Origin: Bradyrhizobium sp. Rc3b
GTDB taxonomy: Bacteria; Pseudomonadota; Alphaproteobacteria; Rhizobiales; Xanthobacteraceae
Reading direction: 5' to 3'
Assembly (NCBI RefSeq): GCF_900114915.1
Contig: NZ_FOUS01000005.1
Span: 412,723 to 476,722, forward strand
DNA length: 64,000 bases
In this document: in pieces, positions 24,244-32,949 of the stretch
Position numbering within the stretch: position 1 is the first letter of the stretch
How the letters are laid out: each line of letters opens with the position of its first letter
Notes under the pieces: generated by a model
Databases searched by the model: none
Seen by the model: only the letters and a program-made list of their open reading frames with translations
What the model was told of the DNA's origin: nothing
Made by a program: the position numbers and the translations under genes

Positions 24244-25791
24244 GTGCGATTTCGCTTTGAAAACAACGTGCTCGACGGCGACCTGCGGGAACTGACCTGC
24301 GGCGGGGCAGCCGTGCCGTTGCAGCCGCAGGTGTTCGATCTCTTGCTCTATCTCGTCGCGCAACGCGCGCGTGTGGTCAGTAAGGATGACCTGATCAGCC
24401 AGATCTGGAGCGACCGGATCATCTCGGATTCGGCGCTGAACAGCCGGATCAACGCAGCGCGCAAGGCGCTCGGCGACGACGGCGCGACGCAGCGGCTGAT
24501 CAAGACCATTCCGCGCAAGGGCTTTCGTTTCGTCGGCGAGGTCCGGGAAGATGTGGCAGCGTCGATCGTGCCGGCCGAAGCCAGGCCCGCGCCGTCGCGC
24601 GTGGGGGACCGCCCGGCGATCGCGGTGCTCGCCTTCGAGAACATGAGCGGCGATCCCGCTCAGGACTATTTCGGCGACGGGATCAGCGAGGACATCCTCA
24701 CGGCGCTGTCGAAGCAGCGCTGGTTCATGGTGATCGCCCGCAACTCGTCCTTCACCTACAAGGGGCGCGCAGTCCACCTCAGGCAGATCGCGGAGGAGCT
24801 CGGCGTCCGCTACGTCGTCGAAGGCAGCGTGCGCAAGGCGGGCAATCGGGTGCGCATCACCGCGCAGCTCAACGATGCCACGTCAGGCAGCCATCTATGG
24901 GCCGAGCGCTACGACCGCGAGCTGGTCGACGTCTTCGCCGTCCAGGACGAGATCACCAACGCGATCGCCGCGGCGATCGAACCGCAGATTCACGCGGCCG
25001 AAAGTTTTCGCGCCCAACGCAAGGGACCTGCGAGCCTGGACGCATGGGATCTGCTGATGCGGGCGCTGTCGCATTATTGGCGCGTGACCCGGCACGATCA
25101 CGAGACCGCACGGACGCTGCTCGAACGCGCGATCGGGATCGATCCGAATTACGGTCAGGCGCTGTCGGTGCTGGCGGCGAATTACATGTTGGGCGTGCAC
25201 CTCGGCTGGGCCGAGCTCGCCACCGTGGTGCCGGTGGCGGAGGCCGCCGCGCTGGCCGCGGTGCGCTGCGACCATGAGGATGCCTGGGCGCATGTCGCCC
25301 TCGGCAGCGTCTGCTTCTCGACACGCAGGCTCGGGGACGCGCTGTCCGAGTTCGAGCAGGCGCTCGCGCTCAATCCGAACTTCTCGCTGGCGCAGGGTTA
25401 TTACGCGCTGGCGCTGTCCTATGCCGGACGTCCCAAGGATTCGTTCGAGGCCGCGCAACGGGCGATCCGGCTGTCACCGCGCGATCCGTCGCTGGCGATC
25501 TATCACGGCATCGCCGGCTATGCGCGCTTCACCGAACGCCGTTATGACGAGGCCATCGCACTGGCGCGCGAGGCGATCCGCCATCGCGGCGATCTCACCG
25601 GCGCCTACCGCGTGCTCGCGGTCTCCGCCGGCATGACCGGTGACGGAACGCTTGCGGAGACGGCGCTGGGCGAGCTCCGCCGCACCCAGCCCGACATCTC
25701 GCTGCACTGGATCGCGACGCAACTGCCGTGGGCCAATGACGGGGATCGCGAGCACTATCTGGAAGGATTTCGGCGCGCGGGACTGCGCTAG
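24244..25791 (+). CDS. OmpR-type winged-helix regulator with TolB-like and TPR domains
   Basis: A 515-residue cytoplasmic protein. An OmpR/CadC-type winged helix occupies residues about 1-98 (DLISQIWSDRIISDSALNSR, then TIPRKGFRFVGEV). A TolB-like domain as in adenylate-cyclase-linked proteins spans about 122-245 (AVLAFENMSGDPAQDYFGDG) and a TPR array fills the rest (about 275-500). There is no receiver, cyclase or membrane domain. The start is GTG 24244. It is divergent from mddA with a tandem repeat beside its start, so it is likely to regulate itself and mddA. The signal is unknown; TPRs suggest a protein or small-molecule partner. Confidence 0.85.
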   Translation: MRFRFENNVLDGDLRELTCGGAAVPLQPQVFDLLLYLVAQRARVVSKDDLISQIWSDRIISDSALNSRINAARKALGDDGATQRLIKTIPRKGFRFVGEVREDVAASIVPAEARPAPSRVGDRPAIAVLAFENMSGDPAQDYFGDGISEDILTALSKQRWFMVIARNSSFTYKGRAVHLRQIAEELGVRYVVEGSVRKAGNRVRITAQLNDATSGSHLWAERYDRELVDVFAVQDEITNAIAAAIEPQIHAAESFRAQRKGPASLDAWDLLMRALSHYWRVTRHDHETARTLLERAIGIDPNYGQALSVLAANYMLGVHLGWAELATVVPVAEAAALAAVRCDHEDAWAHVALGSVCFSTRRLGDALSEFEQALALNPNFSLAQGYYALALSYAGRPKDSFEAAQRAIRLSPRDPSLAIYHGIAGYARFTERRYDEAIALAREAIRHRGDLTGAYRVLAVSAGMTGDGTLAETALGELRRTQPDISLHWIATQLPWANDGDREHYLEGFRRAGLR

Positions 25792-25812
25792 GCGGCTGCT
25801 CTTACCCCGGCG

Positions 25813-26298
25813 CTACGCGCGCTTGCGGCGCAAATGGACGATGACGTCGAGCCGCGCGATCTCGTGGCCGGGAAGCGCCTCGGGGATCCTGGTGAAGGCG
25901 AGGCCTTCGGCAACGTCGACCAGCACATCCTCGCCCTCGAGATAGAAGTGCGGATGCACCGATGTGTCGGTGTCGAAGAACGACTTGATGCCGTCGGCGG
26001 CGATCCGGCGCAAGAGGCCCGCCTCGGTGAACTGGTTCAGCGTGTTGTAGACGGTCGCGAGCGACAGATAGGCGTTCGCCGCCATTGCCTCTTCGAACAG
26101 GCTCTCTGCGGTGACATGACGATGACCGCGCAGGAACAGCAACTGGCCGAGCGCCAGGCGCTGGCGCGTCGGGCGCAGACCGGCATCGCTGAGCAATTGC
26201 AGACAGTGCTGCACCCCTGCATCGGGCGGCAACTCGAGGCCGGCGACATCAGGATCGCTATCGTCATGCGCAGGGAAATTCGTGGCCTGGATGTCCAT
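25813..26298 (-). CDS. Irr-like Fur-family iron/heme regulator (second Irr type)
   Basis: A 161-residue Fur-superfamily protein closest to rhizobial Irr. The winged helix reads LRPTRQRLALGQLLFLRG and SLATVYNTLNQFTEAGLLRR, as in Irr. Two Irr features differ: the N-terminal heme regulatory motif GCPWHD is absent, and the HHH heme/oxidant site is HPH (residues 115-117). It should bind iron-control DNA elements, but degradation or heme control may differ from Irr. I chose ATG 26298; a GTG at 26310 is possible. A perfect FixK-type palindrome lies 86 bases upstream. Confidence 0.85.
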   Translation of the reverse strand: MDIQATNFPAHDDSDPDVAGLELPPDAGVQHCLQLLSDAGLRPTRQRLALGQLLFLRGHRHVTAESLFEEAMAANAYLSLATVYNTLNQFTEAGLLRRIAADGIKSFFDTDTSVHPHFYLEGEDVLVDVAEGLAFTRIPEALPGHEIARLDVIVHLRRKRA

Positions 26299-26781
26299 CG
26301 ATCGTCTCACGGCTCAGGGGGAGCAGGACGCACAGTGCCGGGTCCTGCCAGTTGCTATTCGATCGCAAAAGCGGCGGCCTGGCTTTGATCCGGATCAAAT
26401 CCGGAGCGGGGCCGCCTCTGACCTATCGCAAGGCGGTCCGGTTTATTCCTGGCCGGTTTGGCGGCGGGCGCTCGGCGCATCATGACCGCCTGACGCTTTT
26501 GGTCGCAGGCGCAGGCTTGTGCAACGCCTTCGTAGACTCTCGACAGGAGTAAGGCCGCTTGATCACCCGGAGCGGGCCGATCCGCCGCGCGCGAAGGTAT
26601 GCGGAAAACAGGACGCGCTGTACATTTTTTGTGCGAGCACTGTCGCGACTTTCATCTTGCGGCGCCGAACGGGACTGTGTGAGCCTCGATATCGGATGGG
26701 GACTGGGATGGAGCGGCCGTAGTTTCGCGCGCCATGGCGTGCGAGGCGTTGACGGCTGGTCTCGCTTGAGAAAGATACGAC
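26299..26781. other. 483-base intergenic region between Irr-like gene and peptide importer
   Basis: It holds the FixK-type palindrome at 26384-26399. The rest contains short frames without ribosome-binding sites or family signals. It must carry the promoters of both divergent units. I see no clear -35/-10 pair. Confidence 0.6.
26384..26399. promoter_or_regulatory. Perfect FixK/FNR-type box upstream of the Irr-like gene
   Basis: TTTGATCCGGATCAAA is a fully symmetric 16-bp palindrome that matches the FNR/FixK consensus TTGAT-N4-ATCAA exactly. Its centre lies 93 bases from the Irr-like start codon, a distance compatible with FixK2 activation of that gene under low oxygen. Confidence 0.8.
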
Positions 26782-28332
26782 ATGCCGAAACGAGTGTTGC
26801 TTGGTCTCCTCCTGGCGTGCGGCCTCACGGCCCCGACACTGGCGCAAGAGCCGAAGACCGGAGGTGTGATCAATGCGGTGATCCAGCCCGAGCCGCCCGG
26901 CCTGATGCTGGCGATGGTCCAGAACGGCCCCGTGCAGATGGTCTCGGGCAACATCTTCGAGGGCCTGCTGCGCTACAGCCCGAAGCTCGAACCGCAGCCG
27001 GAGCTCGCCGAGAGCTGGAGCGTCAGCGAGGACGCCAAGACCTACACGTTCAAGCTCCGGAAGGGCGTCACCTGGCATGACGGCAAGCCCTTCACCGCCG
27101 CGGACGTCTTGTTCTCGATCGAGATGCTGAAGCAGACCCACGCGCGCGCCCGCAACAACCTCGCGCAGGTCGACAAGGTCGAGGCGCCCGATGATTACAC
27201 TGTCGTGTTCACGCTGAAGCAGCCGTTCGGTCCGTTCCTCGGCATCTTCGAGGTCGGCTCGATGCCGATGGTGCCGAAGCATCTCTATGAAGGCACCGAC
27301 TGGAAGACCAATCCCTACAACAACGCCCCCGTCGGCACCGGCCCCTTCATGTTCAGGGAATGGCAAAAGGGCTCATTCATCCGCCTGGTCAAGAACCCGA
27401 ACTATCACGAGAAGGGCAAACCCTATCTCGACGAGATCTACTGGCAGATCATTCCCGACGCCGCGGCGCGCTCGGTGGCGTATGAGACCGGCAAGGTCGA
27501 CGTGCTGCCCGGTGGCTCGGTGGAGAATTTCGACGTGCCGCGGCTGTCCAAGCTGAAGGACACCTGCGTCACCGGCGCCGGCTGGGAGTTCTTCTCGCCG
27601 CTGGCCTGGCTGTGGCTGAACAACCGCCAGGGTCCGCTCGCGGACAAGCGGGTGCGGCAGGCGGTCATGTATGCGATCGATCGCGACTTCGCCAAGGACG
27701 TGATCTGGAACGGGCTCGGCAAGGTCGCGACCGGCCCGTCCGCCTCGACCATCAAGTATTACACCGACGACGTGAAAAAATATCCGTACGATCCGGCCAA
27801 GGCCAAGGCCCTCTTGAAGGAGGCCGGCTACAAGGGCGAGAAGATCCGGCTGTTGCCGCTCGCTTATGGCGAGACCTGGCAGCGCTGGGGGGAAGCGGTG
27901 AAGCAGAACCTCCAGGACGTCGGCATCAACATCGAGACCATTGCCACCGACGTCGCCGGCGGCAACCAGAAGATCGGCGACTGGGACTACGACATCGCCT
28001 TCACCTATCTCTACCAGTACGGCGATCCCGCGCTCGGCGTCGGCCGCAACTACGTCTCCAGCGCCATCGCCAAGGGCCAGATGTTCAACAACGTCGAGGG
28101 CTATTCCAACCCCGAGATCGACAAGCTGTTCGCCGACGGCGCGGTCGCGACCCCCGACTCCAAGCGCAAGGAGATCTACGAGAAGGCGCAGAAGATCCTG
28201 GTCGAGGACGTGCCGGTGGCCTGGATGCTCGAGCTGCAGTTCCCGACCATCACCCGTTGCAAGGTCAAGAACCTGATCACAACGGGAATCGGGGTCAATG
28301 ACGGCTTCAAGGACGCATGGCTCGACAAGTGA
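26782..28332 (+). CDS. Peptide ABC transporter substrate-binding protein
   Basis: Periplasmic family 5 solute-binding protein of 516 residues. A Sec signal peptide (MPKRVLLGLLLACGLTAPTL, cleaved after LAQ) precedes the mature chain starting EPKTGG. Family landmarks include LRKGVTWHDGKPFTAADVLF and APVGTGPFMF. It is the receptor of the second importer of this window, whose permease genes begin 270 bases later behind a palindromic repeat. Substrate unknown, probably peptides or opine-like compounds. Confidence 0.92.
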   Translation: MPKRVLLGLLLACGLTAPTLAQEPKTGGVINAVIQPEPPGLMLAMVQNGPVQMVSGNIFEGLLRYSPKLEPQPELAESWSVSEDAKTYTFKLRKGVTWHDGKPFTAADVLFSIEMLKQTHARARNNLAQVDKVEAPDDYTVVFTLKQPFGPFLGIFEVGSMPMVPKHLYEGTDWKTNPYNNAPVGTGPFMFREWQKGSFIRLVKNPNYHEKGKPYLDEIYWQIIPDAAARSVAYETGKVDVLPGGSVENFDVPRLSKLKDTCVTGAGWEFFSPLAWLWLNNRQGPLADKRVRQAVMYAIDRDFAKDVIWNGLGKVATGPSASTIKYYTDDVKKYPYDPAKAKALLKEAGYKGEKIRLLPLAYGETWQRWGEAVKQNLQDVGINIETIATDVAGGNQKIGDWDYDIAFTYLYQYGDPALGVGRNYVSSAIAKGQMFNNVEGYSNPEIDKLFADGAVATPDSKRKEIYEKAQKILVEDVPVAWMLELQFPTITRCKVKNLITTGIGVNDGFKDAWLDK

Positions 28333-28404
28333 CGGGCGCTTCGCGTCTGATCTCTCGTGCTGTAGCTTTCGCCGAATGATTGCCGTCCGAGCCACCGAAA
28401 AGGT

Positions 28405-28560
28405 GCACCTCTCCCGCTTGCGGGGGAGGTCGACGCGCGTCGGGCGATGCGAAGCATCGTCCCAAGCGCGGCGGGTGAGGGCTCTCTCCACTCGGGGACC
28501 TTCTCTGCGGAAACACCCCCACCCCTACCCTCCCCCGCAAGCGGGAGAGGGAGCGCACCG
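28405..28560. repeat. Palindromic element inside the ABC operon
   Basis: The first end reads CACCTCTCCCGCTTGCGGGG and the last end CCCCCGCAAGCGGGAGAGG, inverted copies about 110 bases apart; internal GATGCGAAGCATC is a further palindrome. It lies between the binding-protein gene and the first permease gene. An element of the same architecture lies at 41322-41487. Confidence 0.8.
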
Positions 28561-28602
28561 TCGCTGCGGCGACACTCTCGTCAAACAAGCGTCGCTCTAA
28601 GT

Positions 28603-29574
28603 ATGCTCTCCTTTATCGCTCAGCGTGTCCTGAAGGGCGTGATCGTCCTGCTTGCGATCGTCGTCCTCAATTTCTTCCTGATCCGGCTTGCGCCCGGCGA
28701 CCCCGCGGTGGTGATGGCGGGCGAGGCCGGGGCCAGTGATCAGATCTTCGTCAATCAGCTCAGGGAGAAATTCGGGCTCGACAAGCCGTTGCCGGAACAA
28801 CTCTTCCTCTATGTCAAAGGCGTTGTCACCCTCGACCTCGGCTTCTCCTTCCGCCAGCAGGCACCGGTCGCAAAGCTGATCGGCGAACGGCTGCCGGCGA
28901 CGCTGCTGTTGACGCTGACCGCATTCGCGATCTCGCTCGCGCTCGGCATCCTGTTCGGCACCTTCGCCGCGCGCTTTGCCGGGACCTTCCTCGACACCGC
29001 CATCACCGTGTTCGCACTGATCTTCTACGCCATGCCGATCTTCTGGGTGGCGTTGATGGGCATCCTGCTGTTCTCGGTCACCATGGATTGGTTGCCGAGT
29101 TTTGGTTACGAGACGGTCGGCGCCAATCTGACCGGCTTCGCCCACGCGGTGGACGTCGCAAAACACCTGATCATGCCGGCGATGACGCTCGGCCTGTTCT
29201 TCATGGCGACCTATACCCGCATGACGCGCGCCTCGATGCTGGAGGTGAAGCGGCTCGATTTCGTCAAGACCGCGCGCGCCAAGGGCCTCTCCGACGCCGT
29301 GATCCAGCGCCGCCACGTGCTGCGCAACGCGCTGCTGCCCGTCGTGACGCTGGCCGGCGTGCATTCGGGAACGCTGATCGGCGGCGCCGTCATCACCGAG
29401 ACCGTGTTCGCCTGGCCCGGGATCGGGCGCCTGATGTACGACGCGCTGTTGCAACGGGACTACAATCTGCTGCTCGGCGTCTTCGTGATCTGCTCCGCCA
29501 TGGTCCTGATCTTCAACCTCATCACCGACCTGGTCTATCGCCTGGTCGACCCGCGCATCGAATTCGCCTCATGA
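28603..29574 (+). CDS. Peptide ABC transporter permease (DppB type)
   Basis: A 323-residue inner-membrane permease with six membrane helices. It opens MLSFIAQRVLKGVIVLLAIV and carries the LAPGDPAVV motif, the periplasmic segment REKFGLDKPLPEQ, and the EAA loop TARAKGLSDAVIQRRHVLRN. No good ribosome-binding site precedes ATG 28603, and the preceding sequence is repeat, so translation may be weak. The stop overlaps the next gene by ATGA. Confidence 0.9.
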   Translation: MLSFIAQRVLKGVIVLLAIVVLNFFLIRLAPGDPAVVMAGEAGASDQIFVNQLREKFGLDKPLPEQLFLYVKGVVTLDLGFSFRQQAPVAKLIGERLPATLLLTLTAFAISLALGILFGTFAARFAGTFLDTAITVFALIFYAMPIFWVALMGILLFSVTMDWLPSFGYETVGANLTGFAHAVDVAKHLIMPAMTLGLFFMATYTRMTRASMLEVKRLDFVKTARAKGLSDAVIQRRHVLRNALLPVVTLAGVHSGTLIGGAVITETVFAWPGIGRLMYDALLQRDYNLLLGVFVICSAMVLIFNLITDLVYRLVDPRIEFAS

Positions 29575-30410
29575 AACAGTTCTGGAAATCGATGCTGCGC
29601 AGCCCGAGCGGCGTCATCGGGCTCATCATCCTGGTTCTCGCGATCTCGGTCGCGTTGTTCGGACCGATGCTGTTCCCGAACTCGCCATGGCGCATGGTGC
29701 AGCGGCCGTTCCTGCCGCCGTTCACGCTCTCCACCGTGCCGCTCGGCACCGACGCGCTCGGCCGCGACGTGTTCGCCGGCATGATTTTTGGCGCGCGCGT
29801 CTCGCTGCTTGTCGGCCTCGTCTCCACGCTGGTCGCGCTGATCGTCGGCGTTCCCATCGGCGCCATGGCCGGCTATTTCGGCGGCAGGGTCGATGACGCC
29901 CTGATGCGCTTCACCGAGTTCTTCCAGACCATTCCGAGCTTCGCGCTCGCGATCGTGCTGGTCGCGATCCTGCAGCCCTCGATCTATTCGATCGTGACCT
30001 CGATCGCGCTGGTGAGCTGGCCGCCGGTCGCCCGCCTCGTGCGCGGGGAGGTGCTGTCGCTGCGCACGCGGGAATATGTCCAGGCGGCCGTGGTCACCGG
30101 CCAAAGCAACACCTGGATCATTATGCGCGAAATCCTGCCGAACGCACTGTCGCCCGTGATCGTGCTGGCCTCGCTGATGGTGGCGACCGCGATCCTCCTG
30201 GAATCCTCGCTGTCCTTCCTCGGCCTCGGCGATCCCAATCTGATCTCCTGGGGCTACATGGTCGGCGCCGGCCGCACCGTGATCCGCCAGGCCTGGTGGA
30301 TCACCGTGTTTCCCGGCGTCGCCATCCTGATCTCCGTGCTCGGGCTCAATTTGATCGGCGAAGGCCTCAACGACGCGCTCAATCCGCGCCTGTCGCGGGA
30401 GGGACGCTGA
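29571..30410 (+). CDS. Peptide ABC transporter permease (DppC type)
   Basis: A 279-residue permease. It has an N-terminal helix (SGVIGLIILVLAISVALFG), the family motif LGTDALGRDVFAGMIFGAR, four or five further helices, and the EAA region QAAVVTGQSNTWIIMREILP. The start overlaps the previous stop by four bases and the fused ATPase begins two bases after its stop, so all three are one translational unit. Confidence 0.91.
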   Translation: MKQFWKSMLRSPSGVIGLIILVLAISVALFGPMLFPNSPWRMVQRPFLPPFTLSTVPLGTDALGRDVFAGMIFGARVSLLVGLVSTLVALIVGVPIGAMAGYFGGRVDDALMRFTEFFQTIPSFALAIVLVAILQPSIYSIVTSIALVSWPPVARLVRGEVLSLRTREYVQAAVVTGQSNTWIIMREILPNALSPVIVLASLMVATAILLESSLSFLGLGDPNLISWGYMVGAGRTVIRQAWWITVFPGVAILISVLGLNLIGEGLNDALNPRLSREGR

Positions 30411-30412
30411 CA

Positions 30413-32032
30413 ATGACCGCCCCGCCCGCCGTCTCCATCAAGAACCTGCGAATTGCCCTGCCCAAAGGCGCCGAGCGTCCCTTCGCCGTCGACGGCGTCT
30501 CGCTCGATTTCCGGCCCGGCAAGATCGTCTGCATCGTCGGCGAGTCCGGCTCCGGCAAGTCGATGTGCGCGCATGCGCTGATGGGCCTGTTGCCCGATAC
30601 GGTCTCGGTGGCCGCCGGCGAGATCCAGTTCGAAGGACGCGACCTGCTCAAGCTCGACGACGACGGCTGGCGCGATCTGCGCGGCCGCCGTCTGGCGATG
30701 ATCTTCCAGGAGCCGATGACCGCACTCAATCCGTTGATGCGGATCGGCGACCAGATGGCGGAGATGTTCGAGGCGCACGGCCTGCTGACGCCGAGGGAGC
30801 GGCGCGCGCGAGCGCTCGCTTTGGCACGGGAAGTCGGCCTGCCCGACCCTGAAAGAATCGTGCGTGCCTATCCGCACCAGCTCTCCGGCGGTCAGCGCCA
30901 GCGTGCCATGATCGCGATGGCGCTCGCGCTCGAACCAGCCGTTCTGGTCGCGGACGAGCCGACCACCGCGCTCGACGTCACCACCCAGGCGCAGATCCTC
31001 AAGCTGATCCGCAACCTCCAGCGCAACCGCAACATGGCGGTGATGTTCATTACCCACGATTTCGGCGTGGTCGCCGACATCGCCGACCAGGTCGTCGTGC
31101 TCCGGCACGGCAAGGTCGTCGAGGAAGGTCCAGCCGCGACGATCTTCAACGCGCCGCAGCACGACTACACCAAGGCGCTGCTCGCCGCGGTGCCCTCGAT
31201 GGACCCGCCGGCGCGCGAGCCGCTCGACGATCAGGCCAGGGCGGTCGAGGTAATCGGGCTCGACAAGACCTATATCACCTCGGGCGGCTGGTTTCGCGAG
31301 GACCGCCGCGTCGATGCCGCGCGCGCGGTCAATTTCAACATCCTCAAGGGCGAGACGCTCGGCCTTGTCGGCGAATCCGGCTCCGGCAAATCGTCGGTGG
31401 CGCGCCTGGTGATGCGGCTGATCGAGGCCGACCGCGGCACGGTGCGGATCGGTGAGACCGATCTTACTTCTCTTTCCGGCAAGGCGCTGCGTGCCGAGCG
31501 CCATCGCATCCAGATGATCTTTCAGGATCCGTTCGCTTCGCTCAATCCGCGCCGCAAGATCGGCCACATCATCGCCGACGGCCCGATCGCGGCCGGCCTT
31601 GATGCCAAGGTCGCGTTCGACCGTGCCCGCGACCTCCTCAAGATGGTGGGCCTGGATGCCGGCGCACTCGAGCGCTATCCGCATGAATTCTCTGGCGGCC
31701 AGCGCCAGCGCATCGGCATTGCGCGCGCGCTCGCACTCGAGCCCGAGATCATCGTTGCAGATGAGGCCGTCTCCGCACTCGACGTCTCCGTGCAGGCGCA
31801 GGTCTTGCGGCTGCTCGAAGACCTCAAGACCCGTCTCGGTCTCTCTATGCTGTTCATCACTCACGACTTACGCGTCGCCGCCCAGATCTGCGACCGCATC
31901 GCGGTGATGCAGCGCGGCGCCATCGTCGAGCTGAAGCCGACCGCGCAGCTGTTTGCCGCGCCGGAGCATGCCTATACGCGCGAGCTGCTGGCGGCGGTGC
32001 CGGGACGTAAAGAGCGCGCGCCGGCGGCGTGA
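30413..32032 (+). CDS. Fused double ATP-binding protein of peptide ABC transporter (DppD-DppF type)
   Basis: A 539-residue protein with two complete ABC domains in tandem. Domain 1 (about 5-255) has VGESGSGKSMCAH, LSGGQRQRAMIAMAL, VADEPTT and THDFGVVAD. Domain 2 (about 275-530) has VGESGSGKSSVARL, FSGGQRQRIGIARAL, VADEAVSALD and THDLRVAAQ. Each domain also carries the short oligopeptide-specific C-terminal segment. It replaces the separate DppD and DppF subunits. Both ATP sites look intact. The other importer in this window has at least one single-domain ATPase. Confidence 0.93.
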   Translation: MTAPPAVSIKNLRIALPKGAERPFAVDGVSLDFRPGKIVCIVGESGSGKSMCAHALMGLLPDTVSVAAGEIQFEGRDLLKLDDDGWRDLRGRRLAMIFQEPMTALNPLMRIGDQMAEMFEAHGLLTPRERRARALALAREVGLPDPERIVRAYPHQLSGGQRQRAMIAMALALEPAVLVADEPTTALDVTTQAQILKLIRNLQRNRNMAVMFITHDFGVVADIADQVVVLRHGKVVEEGPAATIFNAPQHDYTKALLAAVPSMDPPAREPLDDQARAVEVIGLDKTYITSGGWFREDRRVDAARAVNFNILKGETLGLVGESGSGKSSVARLVMRLIEADRGTVRIGETDLTSLSGKALRAERHRIQMIFQDPFASLNPRRKIGHIIADGPIAAGLDAKVAFDRARDLLKMVGLDAGALERYPHEFSGGQRQRIGIARALALEPEIIVADEAVSALDVSVQAQVLRLLEDLKTRLGLSMLFITHDLRVAAQICDRIAVMQRGAIVELKPTAQLFAAPEHAYTRELLAAVPGRKERAPAA

Positions 32033-32407
32033 CGATCGATCGCATCGAGTCGCCGAATTCCGGGATTGTTCCAAAAACTTGCACGCGGCCTGAGGTGAAA
32101 CATATTCGGTCCAGAAGAATTTTCTTGACGAGAATATCCTTGCCGATGAGCGCAAGGAGCAAGTCGACACCAGCATTCGCGCGCGCGGCTCCAGAAAGCC
32201 GCGCGACGGATGTGAGCTGGTGAGCGGTCTCTCAACCCGGCGCATCAAAGGCACGGGAGACGTTGGGATTCCGGAGTGCGCTCACGCGCTTTTTACTCAT
32301 TCGTGATCGGCGACACCGCTTCAAAGCCGAAGACGGCGTCATAGATGACGATGAAATGATAGCCGTCATCTGATGACGGGATTTGCCAACTGATATTCGG
32401 AGCCAAC
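32033..32407. other. 375-base gap downstream of the ABC operon
   Basis: No convincing gene. The minus strand has a 38-codon frame (32293-32409, MLAPNISWQIPSSDDGYH start) whose composition looks protein-like and whose start abuts the plus-strand small gene start at 32408. It has no ribosome-binding site and I did not call it. Confidence 0.5.
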
Positions 32408-32584
32408 ATGGGCGAAGTCATTCGATTTGTCTCCAAGTCCGAGCGCGAGCGAGCACGTCTCATCCAGGAGGCGCGCGCCATCTACGACAGTATCTTCCCG
32501 CCGACCGACCCGGCCAGCGAAGGCCAGGATAAGGCCGCGATGGGCCGTGCATATATCGGCCGCGACGGGGGTAACCTGTCGTGA
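32408..32584 (+). CDS. Small protein of 58 residues, overlapping the next small gene
   Basis: ATG 32408 opens a 58-codon frame: MGEVIRFVSKSERERARLIQ, then EARAIYDSIFPPTDPASEG and a C-terminal MGRAYIGRDGGNLS. The central Ser-Glu-Arg-rich stretch is probably a helix. A CGGAGCC lies six bases upstream. The stop TGA overlaps the GTG start of the next frame (GTGA at 32581-32584), the mark of translational coupling. I recall similar short proteins in Bradyrhizobium but know no function. Confidence 0.7.
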   Translation: MGEVIRFVSKSERERARLIQEARAIYDSIFPPTDPASEGQDKAAMGRAYIGRDGGNLS

Positions 32585-32790
32585 TCAAGATCATCGCCGT
32601 GCTTTGCAGCCTTGCCTCCCCGACCAATTGTCACGAGCAGGTCGTCACCACCTCGGATTTCGCGCAGGTTTCGGTGCAGTCCTGCCTGATGGGCGCGCCG
32701 CAGCTCGCCGACTGGATGAACCAGCATCCAGCCGAGCGGCTGGCTGCGTGGCGCTGCGTGATCGGTCAACAGGCCGGCCGGGGCATCTAG
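32581..32790 (+). CDS. Small cysteine-containing protein of 69 residues
   Basis: GTG 32581 starts a 69-residue frame (MIKIIAVLCSLASPTNCHEQ) coupled to the preceding 58-residue gene. Four cysteines (Cys9, Cys17, and those in VQSCLMG and WRCVIG) are spaced as in small periplasmic disulfide proteins. The hydrophobic N-terminus may be a short signal. The C-terminal half contains ADWMNQHPAERLAAWRC. Function unknown. Confidence 0.7.
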   Translation: MIKIIAVLCSLASPTNCHEQVVTTSDFAQVSVQSCLMGAPQLADWMNQHPAERLAAWRCVIGQQAGRGI

Positions 32791-32949
32791 CGTCTGACGG
32801 CCGCGTTCGATCGGCGCGCCCGCCCGGCCATGACGGTCTCGACTGAAGGGAGCTCTTGGCCGGGGGCCACGGCTCGACCAAAGCAGTGACGACACTCCAT
32901 TGCCGGGGTAACCTCTCGTTGCGGCCATTGGCAGCAAGGGGGGATCCGC

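Noticed and set aside
30254..31864. A 536-codon minus-strand frame opposite the fused ATPase
   Set aside because: The opposite strand has two complete ABC domains with all motifs; this frame has none.
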